NCBI RefSeq assembly: GCF_000469135.2
Contig: NZ_CP048117.1
Location: 3,075,501 to 3,139,500, forward strand
Reading direction: 5' to 3'
DNA from: Bacillus sp. SB49
GTDB lineage: Bacteria > Bacillota > Bacilli > Bacillales > Halobacillaceae
Length of the DNA: 64,000 bases
Numbering within the stretch: position 1 is the first letter of the stretch; each line of letters starts with the position of its first letter. Below, in pieces: positions 42,688 to 51,776 of this stretch. Both the position numbers and the translations under genes were made by a program. The notes beneath the pieces are model-generated. The model made no database searches, was not told the origin of the DNA, and was given only the letters and a program-made list of their open reading frames with translations.

Positions 42688-45216
42688 TCACCTTGCATTC
42701 ACATAATCCCCCAATAAGGTGATCGATCGGAGCGGAAGTGGTTCATTTGTTTCGCTTTTATACGATACCGTTCCGTTTCTCAATTGATGGACTTTTTTTG
42801 CTATCGTTTCTTCATCCTTTTGTTCACCGGCAACTAAAATCTCTCGGACGACTTGTCTATTTATCGTTACTTTTCCACCTGTCTCTTTACTGAATTGCCA
42901 ATTCAACCTCGGCATCGTAGCTGTTTTAACACCAACAGAACTGAAGATCGGTGTACTGCCATGTCTGAACAAACCGCTGCCCATACTAATTTTATTTACA
43001 CTTACCTTTGTACCTTCCGCCACTTCTTCCGTGTCATTGTAGCGAATCAATGTATAACGAGGTGAGAAACATTCCGGAAGGCCTTCGTTGGAACTTATAG
43101 CTCCATTTGTCAAATACTTGATTCCTGCCGTGCTTCTTAATGAAGCATCCATAACGACATAAATATTCTTCACATTACTGCCTTCTTCTAAGTCCATTTG
43201 GACAAGTGCATCTTCTAATTTATTATTCCACCATTCTTTCATGGAATTACTTTGTTTCTTGTTCTTCATGGTTTCTGTGATCAGAAACTTGGACATGTCC
43301 CTGTAGTTCAACCAAGCGTCTTTTCCCATCACCTTATAGGCCGTTTCTGTCACTCCTTTTTTTCTGGAGACAACTAGATATCGTTTGTTATTAACCTTTA
43401 ACAATTTCACCCCTACCCAAACTTCTGACAGAGGTAATTTGTCGTAGATACATTGAGGAAGATACCCAGCATGTTGTAACAAGTCACGGACACAGGCAGG
43501 TATTTTAAATGGGTCTTCCTTTTTCGAAATGTCGAGGCTATTAATGAATTGCACGAGTACACGTTCTTGCCTAAAGCCATCCCCGACGGCTTTCTTACTG
43601 TCCAAAGAAGCTGTCGCTGGGCTGAGATGATATCCAGGTATATGGACGATCGCTTTATCATGATGTTCTGTTTGTTGTATGATTCTTCTTACTTCATTCG
43701 CTTTGAACCTTTCTTCTTCAGATCCCTTTCCTGCTAAGGGCTCCACCATATGGATACGATCTTTAAACCAAAACCTCAGCTCGAGTAATGATTGCTTCTC
43801 GAATACACAGACTCTCTTTACTTTCTCAGACGAATGAAAAGCTATGAGTAGCTCCAGTTGCAGTTCCTTCCATACAGAAGGAAGGACTGCTATCAAATCG
43901 TCATATGCGTCTACATTGGAGAGCTCCAATAAACAACCTTTACCTTCTTTTTTCTGTAATATTCTTTCCAATGCATCATCCGCGGTAGAAAATCCTTCTT
44001 TCAGCACATCCAACTTTCCCCATCCGCTGAAGCCGTGAGGGATTTGGTGAAAGACTTTCTTTTCTTCGTTATCCCATACGTCTATATCAACAGGACCTGA
44101 TACCACCGGAAAGCTGCTCTTATTCCGCATCTGTACTTTCACCTCCTTCGATAAGGTTTCCAGAGGCGCACAGCCGTTTTCTGTAAGGAATGCAACGGTC
44201 AAATTCCAGCGTTGCTTTAAATCAAGACCTGCTCCCACATTGACATGATGAGATAAGTAATAGTGATTGTTGAAAATAGGATAAAAAGAAAACGGATCTT
44301 CGGGACTTGTTTCCCTATTTGTTAAACGATCTTCCCAAGCAGAATGACCAAGGAAGCGCTCCATCATTTTCATATCAGATAAGTCAAGTTTCAACTTTCC
44401 TTTATCATTTTTTACTTTGAGCTCCATTCCTGTTCTTACACGACTATGATTGTACAGGCCCGTCCCATAGACGAGAATACTCCCACGCTTTCCCCACTGT
44501 AAAGATTTATGGATAGGGGCCTCGACGATTCTCTTTAAATTAGTGTTGATCTTCAGATACACCTTATCCGAGAAAGGCTTCGTCACTACTTTCGCCTGAA
44601 TTTCATAGAGGACCGGGGAGGAATAAGAAGGATTTCTTTTATTCGAATGAAATATCCTTACAGGCTCACTCACACAGGATGTTTCTCCCGACTGGTACAT
44701 CACAAGCCTGAAGGTGATTGGCTGCTCGAAGTTAACTCCTTCCACGTTTTTAGAAGTCTTGGAGAACTGATAATGATAGTAGGCAGCTAAGAAGCTGTAT
44801 TTTTCGTCCGTTTGATAAACATCTGATACAGACCGTTCTACCCATTCCCATCCATCCAATGGATCTATTCCAAGATCGATTTCTAAGTCGTTGCTCCACT
44901 TTTCTATCGTAAATAACACGTCTTCCAAATCCAACTGTTTCTCCGTATAGAGGAACGGAAGGCTGTCCTCAAGGTAAGCAGGGTACGCATAGAATGACTT
45001 CAGCTCCACAAAGAAAACATCTGGATGCTCCATTACGAGGCGGTTCCTTAGATCAAAGGTTCGTTGTTTTTTCTCATACCGGCGAATTCTTGTCGATTGT
45101 TGAAAAGCTGCCACTACTTGCTTAGGCATCATAAGTGTATAGATCTTTTTATCTTCCAGCAGGTCCGCATCAATAGATCCCATGTGTAAATGAAGCCCAT
45201 TTTCATCATAGTTCAT
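42688..45216 (-). CDS. pPIWI-RE protein (prokaryotic PIWI/Argonaute relative)
   Basis: An 842-residue protein, third gene of the operon. I use the ATG at 45216, which overlaps the helicase stop by 11 bases; a GTG four codons earlier is possible. The N-terminal 350 residues fit the pPIWI_RE X-type region (a helical domain, then beta-rich VLYEIQAKVVTKPF...VYLKINTNLKRIVE). The middle fits a MID-like Rossmann part (LELLIAFHSS, RVCVFEKQSLLELRFWF). The C-terminal 300 residues fit the RNase H/PIWI part (GFRQERVLVQFI, VWVGVKLLKVNNKRYLVVSR, IYVVMDASLRSTAG, ending STPIFSSVGVKTATMPRLNW). The family is predicted to use nucleic-acid guides in defence. Assigned by domain order and operon context; individual catalytic residues are not confirmed. 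Confidence 0.75.
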   Translation of the reverse strand: MNYDENGLHLHMGSIDADLLEDKKIYTLMMPKQVVAAFQQSTRIRRYEKKQRTFDLRNRLVMEHPDVFFVELKSFYAYPAYLEDSLPFLYTEKQLDLEDVLFTIEKWSNDLEIDLGIDPLDGWEWVERSVSDVYQTDEKYSFLAAYYHYQFSKTSKNVEGVNFEQPITFRLVMYQSGETSCVSEPVRIFHSNKRNPSYSSPVLYEIQAKVVTKPFSDKVYLKINTNLKRIVEAPIHKSLQWGKRGSILVYGTGLYNHSRVRTGMELKVKNDKGKLKLDLSDMKMMERFLGHSAWEDRLTNRETSPEDPFSFYPIFNNHYYLSHHVNVGAGLDLKQRWNLTVAFLTENGCAPLETLSKEVKVQMRNKSSFPVVSGPVDIDVWDNEEKKVFHQIPHGFSGWGKLDVLKEGFSTADDALERILQKKEGKGCLLELSNVDAYDDLIAVLPSVWKELQLELLIAFHSSEKVKRVCVFEKQSLLELRFWFKDRIHMVEPLAGKGSEEERFKANEVRRIIQQTEHHDKAIVHIPGYHLSPATASLDSKKAVGDGFRQERVLVQFINSLDISKKEDPFKIPACVRDLLQHAGYLPQCIYDKLPLSEVWVGVKLLKVNNKRYLVVSRKKGVTETAYKVMGKDAWLNYRDMSKFLITETMKNKKQSNSMKEWWNNKLEDALVQMDLEEGSNVKNIYVVMDASLRSTAGIKYLTNGAISSNEGLPECFSPRYTLIRYNDTEEVAEGTKVSVNKISMGSGLFRHGSTPIFSSVGVKTATMPRLNWQFSKETGGKVTINRQVVREILVAGEQKDEETIAKKVHQLRNGTVSYKSETNEPLPLRSITLLGDYVNAR

Positions 45217-48200
45217 TTTCGTACACACTCCCTGTTTCGTAGTATTCCTCCATTTCTTTCAATGCCGTATAAAATGGTCCATATAATGCCTGTAAGACTT
45301 CATTCTTTTCGTGACGCTTTAACAACCTTTTCCACACAGCGACCATGGAGGTGTCACGGCTCCATCTATCTTCCTCTTTTGTATAGTCAAACTTAGCATC
45401 AGCCAATATGACACGGGATGCTGTATCCCCTCTCTGCATGCGACCAGTCAGTTGAATCACCAACACGAGAGTATACCAGCAAAGCTGCTCCACCATTTTG
45501 TTTTTCTCCAAAACTTTGAAAGTCATGGGCATTGAAATGTACCGCCGTAATAAAGTATTCGTCTCTTTTCTCAGTTTCTTCGCGAAGGCTTCATAGCGCA
45601 GATCAGAATCATTTAATTTAATTACTATCTTATCCAACGCATCATGGAGCAACGTGTAGATGTTCACCATATCGCCTGGGTAGTAGTAAGGACGGACGAA
45701 CAAGCATGCACTGCCAAAATAGGATTTGTGCTCCGAGCCTTTCTTCCTTTGGAGCATATTATGTCCTCGTGCGGTCACAGAAAGCGGCGCAATAACAACA
45801 TCCAATCCATATTCAGGAATATCTTCTAACTGATTGGCTAAATATGCCTCCCCTTTACCTTCCTTAACTTCCAGCCCGTGCTTGGTAAGATATCCGAACC
45901 TCCCCTTCCAGTTCCTATGTTTGCGGAATTCTCCTGCAACCACGCGTGCTTCCTCGTAGCTGTTGACGACGACCAGAACCGCACGTTTGTCCCCTTCTCT
46001 CTTCCAATGATCCAGCTCTTTTGGGATCACGTGTTTAATATAGTGGTCGGCGACATCTTTTAAGTTCTCCTCCCTTTTGCCTCCACTTCCACTCACAGAT
46101 ATATAATCGAACCCCGCATCCTGTGTCGGTACAGGGCCATTGAGCAATTCTATGGAAGGCGGCTTATGTTCAGATAGCAGCTTCCATTTAGCTGGGATCG
46201 CCACATGGGAATGCGGAGATCCCTGGGCCCACGATGTACCCGACAACATCACGACACACGGACCTTCCTTCCTGACTTTCTTCCATTCCTTTTTCTGTTT
46301 TATCCGAATATATTCTTCCAAACGGTCCTGCCACTGGATAAGAAGATCTCGCGCTTTTCCGTGGTAGGTCAGTAGGGACAATTCATATCGTTGTTGCTTA
46401 TACCGGAGTTGATAGCCGTACCGGACTGCGGTAACGACGGAATCAAGCAGAGTGAACAGCTTGGACCCTCTCCCGAATAATTGATCCACCTCAGGAGTCC
46501 GTTCCAGTTTAAGATCATCAACCACATCCCAATATTGATAGACGAGCCTTTTCAAGAGCGTCTCAAACTTGTCTAAATAGACGACGAATTTCAAATGATT
46601 CAGCAGCCAATAGCTTGTATCGAGTGAATAAAGCCTACTCTGCTTCCTATTGTTCAATGGCTTGTAATCAATGAAGTAATTCTCTAAAGTCCGCTGCCTC
46701 TCTTCATCTACTTCGTGTGGGTTTGTATTCAATATCGACCGGTATTCCTTGAGGTTCTTTACATAAACAGTCTCTCCCGCTGAAGGTCCCTTTTTGTCGG
46801 ACGAGAAAAAGAAGCGCAGCAATTGATCTTTTTCTTCCCCCTTCTCTTCCTCGGATTCCCACAAATAAAAATCTGTGATTTCTGCAATAAGCTGATTGAG
46901 GTGCAGCTTCTTCCTCAGGTACCTTTCCGCAAACGCTTCTTGTTCATGGAGCAATCCATTCAGATTGGATAGTACAGCGGACATTTCCCATAAATTAATC
47001 GACCATCTCTTTACACTTGGTTTGCTCAGCTGTTTTTGATTCTCTCCATTTAACACAGACTGGGTCTGATTGTTCAACTTATAGATGAAGTGCTCGCGGC
47101 TTCCTGTAAGCGGCGTTTCATCCACGGAACTGTCATCATAGACCGCCTGGATACTATCGACCTCGTCCAGAAAAACATAGTCAGCCAGATCATGGACTGC
47201 CTGTTGTAGAATTCTTTTCAATGGGTCGACGAAGTGCGGAAGTTTTGTTTTAATAAGCGTTTGTGGAACGGTAATCCATACGCTGGCCTCCGCCATTTCC
47301 CGATAAGGCTTCATTTGGTTGCAGCTGCCCGCATAAGGACAGAGATCCAACTGATTGTTCAAACATGGGAATCCTTTCCCTTCCACCTGATGGTAACTCT
47401 TGATCAAACAATCATTGTCCATGGATTCCAATAATGCATTACTTTTCAAAATATCCGTTAAAGATGTAGCGGTTTTCATTTCTTTTTCCAGCAAACGGTG
47501 ATAATGGCTGGCTTTATTGTGTACACCAGAGACGACAACCGAACGGATCCCCATCGTATCCAATAGCTTCTTTACTTGGTTTGCCCGGTCAATTGTATGG
47601 ACAACTACGCAAGTCAGTCCATCCTGCCGCTCTTCTTTATAAATCCTGTATAAGGCTTCCTCGATCAAAGCATTCTTCCCGACTCCTACGCCGCCGGCCA
47701 AATGCAGCATCGATTCGTAAAAAGGCAGATAATCCGGTACCTTCCTCCCTTTCTTAATGAAAGTTCGCCGAGACTGCAGTAGCCATTTGGGAGACCCCGC
47801 AATCGTCATCATCTCTTCTGCGACTTTTATCCTTTCTGAACGATTGATCGGCATAAGATACCGGTTCTTTTTTCTCCATGGAGGAAGCTGGGGGATGCTT
47901 CCCGGCCGATGCTTGAATGAACCAGCCTGGATATACCCCTCAGCCATTCCTCCCGTCATTCGAACCGAAGTGGTCCCTTCATATGCATTTGCCCCTTTGA
48001 GGATACGATGATAAAAATAGACTCTTTTGTTCCGACGTTTCCAATTTCCCGGTACCTTTCGCTGATACACGGAGGAGAGAGAAGGAAGTTCCCTTCTGTC
48101 AGTACGTAACAATCCTTGCCGGATTAAGAAAGAGGTCCATGCTTCCGGTTGCCACTTGAACACTTCCTCCGGTTCATGCACGGGCTTTTTCATCCTCCAA

Positions 48201-48529
48201 TAACTTCCACCGTTTATAAAAGAAAATAAACGGTATTCATAAGGCATCGCTTGGTATTGGCGCAACGATTCCTCCCAAGCTCTTTGAGAATCAAAAGGGT
48301 ATTCCCTCACCAACCGTCGTAACTCCTGCCATTTTTCTTTAGAATAAATGGAACGACTGCGAGATTCCTCTTTCTGGTACCCTAGTAAGAATGTCCAGCA
48401 TTCGTTGGCAGAAGGACGAGGAACTTCCTGATAAGCTAGAAAAAGCAACAATTCAACTGATAGCATCCTTTTACCTGCCGATCCGCTTCCTAACCCTGCT
48501 CCTCTAAAAAATTCATGATACATATCCAT
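45206..48529 (-). CDS. pPIWI-RE system helicase (DinG/XPD-like with Fe-S cysteines)
   Basis: An 1107-residue protein starting nine bases after the REase-like gene. The N-terminal 300 residues have no known motif and fit the pPIWI_RE Z-type region. Then comes a helicase: Walker A AGGVGVGKNALIEEAL, four cysteines in CLIKSYHQ...FPCLNNQLDLCPYAGSC that resemble an XPD/DinG Fe-S cluster, Walker B DYVFLDEVDS, and the late motif VIQLTGRMQRGDTAS. It is a superfamily 2 ATPase that probably unwinds DNA or R-loops for the PIWI-like partner. Composition is AT-richer than the flanking metabolic genes. Confidence 0.8.
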   Translation of the reverse strand: MDMYHEFFRGAGLGSGSAGKRMLSVELLLFLAYQEVPRPSANECWTFLLGYQKEESRSRSIYSKEKWQELRRLVREYPFDSQRAWEESLRQYQAMPYEYRLFSFINGGSYWRMKKPVHEPEEVFKWQPEAWTSFLIRQGLLRTDRRELPSLSSVYQRKVPGNWKRRNKRVYFYHRILKGANAYEGTTSVRMTGGMAEGYIQAGSFKHRPGSIPQLPPWRKKNRYLMPINRSERIKVAEEMMTIAGSPKWLLQSRRTFIKKGRKVPDYLPFYESMLHLAGGVGVGKNALIEEALYRIYKEERQDGLTCVVVHTIDRANQVKKLLDTMGIRSVVVSGVHNKASHYHRLLEKEMKTATSLTDILKSNALLESMDNDCLIKSYHQVEGKGFPCLNNQLDLCPYAGSCNQMKPYREMAEASVWITVPQTLIKTKLPHFVDPLKRILQQAVHDLADYVFLDEVDSIQAVYDDSSVDETPLTGSREHFIYKLNNQTQSVLNGENQKQLSKPSVKRWSINLWEMSAVLSNLNGLLHEQEAFAERYLRKKLHLNQLIAEITDFYLWESEEEKGEEKDQLLRFFFSSDKKGPSAGETVYVKNLKEYRSILNTNPHEVDEERQRTLENYFIDYKPLNNRKQSRLYSLDTSYWLLNHLKFVVYLDKFETLLKRLVYQYWDVVDDLKLERTPEVDQLFGRGSKLFTLLDSVVTAVRYGYQLRYKQQRYELSLLTYHGKARDLLIQWQDRLEEYIRIKQKKEWKKVRKEGPCVVMLSGTSWAQGSPHSHVAIPAKWKLLSEHKPPSIELLNGPVPTQDAGFDYISVSGSGGKREENLKDVADHYIKHVIPKELDHWKREGDKRAVLVVVNSYEEARVVAGEFRKHRNWKGRFGYLTKHGLEVKEGKGEAYLANQLEDIPEYGLDVVIAPLSVTARGHNMLQRKKGSEHKSYFGSACLFVRPYYYPGDMVNIYTLLHDALDKIVIKLNDSDLRYEAFAKKLRKETNTLLRRYISMPMTFKVLEKNKMVEQLCWYTLVLVIQLTGRMQRGDTASRVILADAKFDYTKEEDRWSRDTSMVAVWKRLLKRHEKNEVLQALYGPFYTALKEMEEYYETGSVYENEL

Positions 48530-48537
48530 GACACCTT

Positions 48538-49674
48538 TCAACCTTCCACCTCCTCGGGACATAAAGAACGGACCAAGTTGTACCATTTCGCTTCGGAATA
48601 GATAGACAGATACGGTTTTAATGAAGGGTTGATATACGCTTCGACCCATTCCACATAGCCATTTGACTTCTTTCGGATAATATCTTGCGGGATCACAATA
48701 TACACCATATTTAATCCACCCAGCTTTACGTTTAGATCGCTATACTGCTCATTCAAAAACTTGACCAAGCTCCATGGATTACTCACATCCTTCACATCTG
48801 CCTGAATCTTCCGTTCCCCACGCTCACATATGGCCAAGTCTACCCGGTCATAATCCGGGTGCACCTCTACGGTGTATCTACTAACTCCGTTCAAAATCGC
48901 TCTCGTTTTTTCTTCTATCCTCCGTTCCTCTATACCGGGCCTCCGAATAAAACGCATAGTCCAATCATTGACCATCCAATATCTCGTAAATTCCTCCAAT
49001 TTAACCTTCGTCGGTGATTCGACATTGCACCTCTTACCAACACACGCCTCCATACTCCCGTCCCCGCGCACATTCAATACTTGACCGCACATCTGGCAAA
49101 TTCCGACCTCCCGTATCGTTGCCGGTAATTCCATAAAGAAAGTTTCTATTGCAAAGGAACGAACAGGTAACGGCAGCTGTTCTACTAGACCTTCCACATT
49201 CCTTCGCTTTAATAAACACGAAAAGTCACCGGACCCCAATTGTTCACGAAAGCGGATAAAATCCTTTTCCCCACCATAGTCTTTACACTGTTCGTACACG
49301 TGTCTGTATAATTCCGTTCCCCTGTCCTCCGGAAGTTCTGCCACAGCATGCCGCCACTCGCTCCGAACCGTTCGTTTAAAAGAGTCATAGACAGGAACGT
49401 CTTCCCCACCGACTATCCTAAGAAGATTTGGTACACCATAGATACTAACAGGCTCATCAATAGCTGCTATGATTTCATGAGGACTCTGAAAAAAGGTGAT
49501 ATCCTGGTCTAACAGAGCATTACGAAACTCTTTAGCAGACCTATATACTTTCAGGTAAGCATCATTTGCAGAGGTTTCTCCCCCCAATCTGTCCATTGTT
49601 TCTATAAGAGTCAGATCGAGCTCGACCAAATGTTTTACAAAGTTCATCCAGACTTCTTCAACCGATTCACGCAA
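48538..49674 (-). CDS. pPIWI-RE associated restriction-endonuclease-like protein
   Basis: A 378-residue protein, first gene of the operon, starting at TTG with GAGGAGG seven bases upstream. Residues 1-180 are helical with no known motif (Y-type region). A zinc ribbon follows (CQMCGQVL ... CVGKRCN). The C-terminal 130 residues look like a PD-(D/E)XK nuclease: Asp in YDRVDLAICERG, then ADVKD, where D-V-K supplies the catalytic D-x-K, then the helical segment with VYIVIPQDII. It would cut DNA in the system. Confidence 0.75.
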   Translation of the reverse strand: MRESVEEVWMNFVKHLVELDLTLIETMDRLGGETSANDAYLKVYRSAKEFRNALLDQDITFFQSPHEIIAAIDEPVSIYGVPNLLRIVGGEDVPVYDSFKRTVRSEWRHAVAELPEDRGTELYRHVYEQCKDYGGEKDFIRFREQLGSGDFSCLLKRRNVEGLVEQLPLPVRSFAIETFFMELPATIREVGICQMCGQVLNVRGDGSMEACVGKRCNVESPTKVKLEEFTRYWMVNDWTMRFIRRPGIEERRIEEKTRAILNGVSRYTVEVHPDYDRVDLAICERGERKIQADVKDVSNPWSLVKFLNEQYSDLNVKLGGLNMVYIVIPQDIIRKKSNGYVEWVEAYINPSLKPYLSIYSEAKWYNLVRSLCPEEVEG

Positions 49675-50170
49675 AGTTCATCCTCCTCTTTTATTGTTAT
49701 TTTTTAGCAATAATAACATAATAACCTAAGAGGAGGCGCATTTTTTTGCATAGGTAATTTGCTTCATCAAATTTTAATTGTTAACAGCTATCCCTTTACT
49801 GCTTGTTTGATAAAATGGCAAACCTACCGATCCATTGCTAAATTTCCTATCCGAAGCACGGACGTCGTATAATGAAAGTACAGCTCGGCACCCCAGGATA
49901 AGCACAAAACCGCTGCAAGTCTTCCAAATTACAAGTCTCTCGCCATCCTTTCCAGCACACAAAAAACAGCCGATTTCCGTGTCTCTTTATTAAGGAAGAG
50001 GAACATTTCCGTTCGCTCTCCGAACACATGAAAGACTACTATTCCTCACCCGATCTGCCGTACGATTAGCCCCCCTATCCAAAATCATTCAGGAAATTAC
50101 CGGAAACTACTTTATGCGAAGCTACGGCACCAAGGACGGATTTGGCTATCAACCTGTAGAAAAGAAGGGT

Positions 50171-50198
50171 CCCCAAAAAACACCCCACTGTTTTGGGG
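50171..50198. terminator. hairpin, possible terminator
   Basis: CCCCAAAA and TTTTGGGG form a stem, followed by GAGCGAAAAAAAG; weak T tract on the plus strand. Confidence 0.4.
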
Positions 50199-50206
50199 AG
50201 CGAAAA

Positions 50207-50249
50207 AAAGAACCGTGCGGGACGATTTGATAGTCCCGCACGGTTCTTT
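50207..50249. terminator. strong bidirectional hairpin terminator
   Basis: AAAGAACCGTGCGGGAC and GTCCCGCACGGTTCTTT form a 17-base perfect stem around a nine-base loop, with A and T tracts on either side. No intact gene ends beside it, so it is probably left over from the decayed genes. Confidence 0.8.
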
Positions 50250-50289
50250 CCATTACTTTTATTCTCTTCCCAGCCTTATAAAGCTGTTA

Positions 50290-50640
50290 CATCCCCCTTG
50301 TCGGATAGATGATCACCTTTCCGGTGCATAACTCTTTTCCAGAAGCACCTTCATATAATCAAGGCCCCCACTTGCAGTTCCGGACTTTCCATCGATCTTC
50401 ATTCTTCGCCATGCAATGGCTTCCACTCCGCATGGACGGTTGTAAAATCTAGAAGGAAATTTGACCTTTAATCCTTCTCTCCTCCCGCAACCTTACCTGC
50501 CTTCCAATCTATGCATAGCTCTCCACCATTGCTTTATCCTTAATGATAGTTCCTTTGTCCAATGGTCACATCAGAATCCACGCGTGCACCCTTATGAATC
50601 AAAGGCGCATAACTCCATTTATACAAGACCCAATCTCTCA
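50290..50640 (-). pseudogene. decayed genes, including a hexapeptide-repeat fragment
   Basis: Reading the minus strand and changing frame once gives HKGARVDSDVTIG then GTIIKDKAMVESYA, a stop, and IGRQVRLR: a pattern typical of left-handed beta-helix (hexapeptide) acyltransferases. Further on a different stretch reads FYNRPCGVEAIAWRRMKIDG, GLDYMKVLLEKSYAPE. Several stops and frame changes show that nothing here is expressed as a whole protein. Confidence 0.5.
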
Positions 50641-50854
50641 GCGAAAGCCTTTCTCTCCTAGTTGTCTTTTGCAGCAAGGAGAAATATGATGCCGAAAGTA
50701 ACAAGTGGACACACTTCTATAAGGCCCGTAGATCATTACCCGCTCGATGAACTTATGACGCTTTTTTATCCAAATCTCGCTACAGATTTCACCTGCTCCG
50801 TCATCTGACGAGGACACATCTGCATATTAACATTTCTTTTTACCGTAATGAAAT

Positions 50855-51418
50855 CTATGATTTTCTGAACTCAGAGATTCTATTTGACTTAGTAGACAAA
50901 ATCTTTTCTCTACTAAATAAAAACCTCTTTGCAACAACAGTTATTTTCCCACTGCTCATTATTCTTGCAAAGTATTTTTGTCCTGACAATGACCTATAGG
51001 TGATGTGAATTTTATTAAATTTATCCATTATATCGTGAGTTCCATTTTGCACATTTGTGTTTGAAATAGGTATAATAAAAGACTTTTGTTTTTCGATTAA
51101 ATATATCTGATACTTTTGCGTAAGTCTATCATTACTATAATGAACATCTACAAGGACATTAAGCATGGGTGGATCTGAAATATTGGTAAGTTTAAGAAAT
51201 ACTCCTTTACTTTGAAAATCGATTCGTACAATATCATCATTGTACATTAGATAGGTATCATCATTATTCAATTCAGTTGTATTTACCGTATATAATGTTG
51301 CTGTTGGTCTATACTGATAGTTTCTATCCCTTCTTTCTTTAAAAAGATTAAAGATTAAAGTCACCAGTAAAACTATAAGAGGGATAACAACGGACAAATT
51401 ATTCCAATCAACCTCCAA
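50855..51418 (-). CDS. hypothetical membrane-anchored protein
   Basis: A 187-residue protein starting at TTG with GGGGGAG upstream. One N-terminal helix (residues 10-27) is followed by basic residues and a beta-rich cytoplasmic or extracellular domain (IVRIDFQSKGVFLKLTNISDPPMLNVLVDVHYS). The gene is clearly AT-richer than the rest of the window, a sign of transfer. No family is recognised. It lies in the accessory zone between the pPIWI-RE operon and hag. Confidence 0.6.
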   Translation of the reverse strand: MEVDWNNLSVVIPLIVLLVTLIFNLFKERRDRNYQYRPTATLYTVNTTELNNDDTYLMYNDDIVRIDFQSKGVFLKLTNISDPPMLNVLVDVHYSNDRLTQKYQIYLIEKQKSFIIPISNTNVQNGTHDIMDKFNKIHITYRSLSGQKYFARIMSSGKITVVAKRFLFSREKILSTKSNRISEFRKS

Positions 51419-51500
51419 AACTTCTCCCCCTCCTAAATTTAATTAAATAAATTAAAAAGAAACCTCTAAATTTATCAAAGGTTTCCATATATTTTAAGAT

Positions 51501-51539
51501 TAACATAGAAGTTATAGAATTCCTTGTGGTTGCTAGTTT
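51501..51539 (-). pseudogene. remnant of a flagellin 3' end
   Basis: The 39 bases read on the minus strand match the last 39 bases of hag (51777-51815) at 31 positions, including the same stop, and most differences are transitions. A second similar patch (GGCTAAAGGTATAATTTTTC against GGCTAAAGAAATGATGGAGC) lies upstream near 51560. It is the tail of a lost second flagellin copy. Confidence 0.65.
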
Positions 51540-51728
51540 CGAGACCTTTTGATTTGAAAAATTATACCTTTAGCCAAGGTTTCATAAATGTTGGCATTTA
51601 AAATAGTTTTTCTTCTCTTCTTCTGAATTACGAGATTAATAGTCATACCTTTAGCCTTCAACTATATTTTCATTATTTACCATTCCTATTGGTATATACT
51701 TAACTGTCAGTATCACCACCTTCAAAGC

Positions 51729-51758
51729 CTAAAAAAGGCTCTAGTTTCACTAGAGCCT
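51729..51758 (-). terminator. terminator of hag
   Basis: GGCTCTAGTGAAACTAGAGCC (arms GGCTCTAGT and ACTAGAGCC) followed by TTTTTTAGG on the minus strand, 19 bases after the flagellin stop. Confidence 0.92.
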
Positions 51759-51776
51759 TCCAATTGATCAAAGAAA

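Larger units (their letters stand above)
49675..50854. other. 1.2 kb accessory gap with decayed coding remnants
   Basis: No intact gene is found. The first 500 bases hold scattered short frames with coding-like fragments (for example FRSLSEHMKDYYSSPDLPYD on the plus strand near 50010) interrupted by stops. Then come two hairpins (50171-50249) and a minus-strand remnant at about 50290-50640. The AT-rich first 60 bases must contain the promoter of the pPIWI-RE operon. Confidence 0.6.

Noticed and set aside
49680..49735. AT-rich repeats (TTATTGTTATT and AATAATAACATAATAACC) upstream of the pPIWI-RE operon as an operator
   Set aside because: The arms do not pair exactly, and no regulator gene is adjacent.
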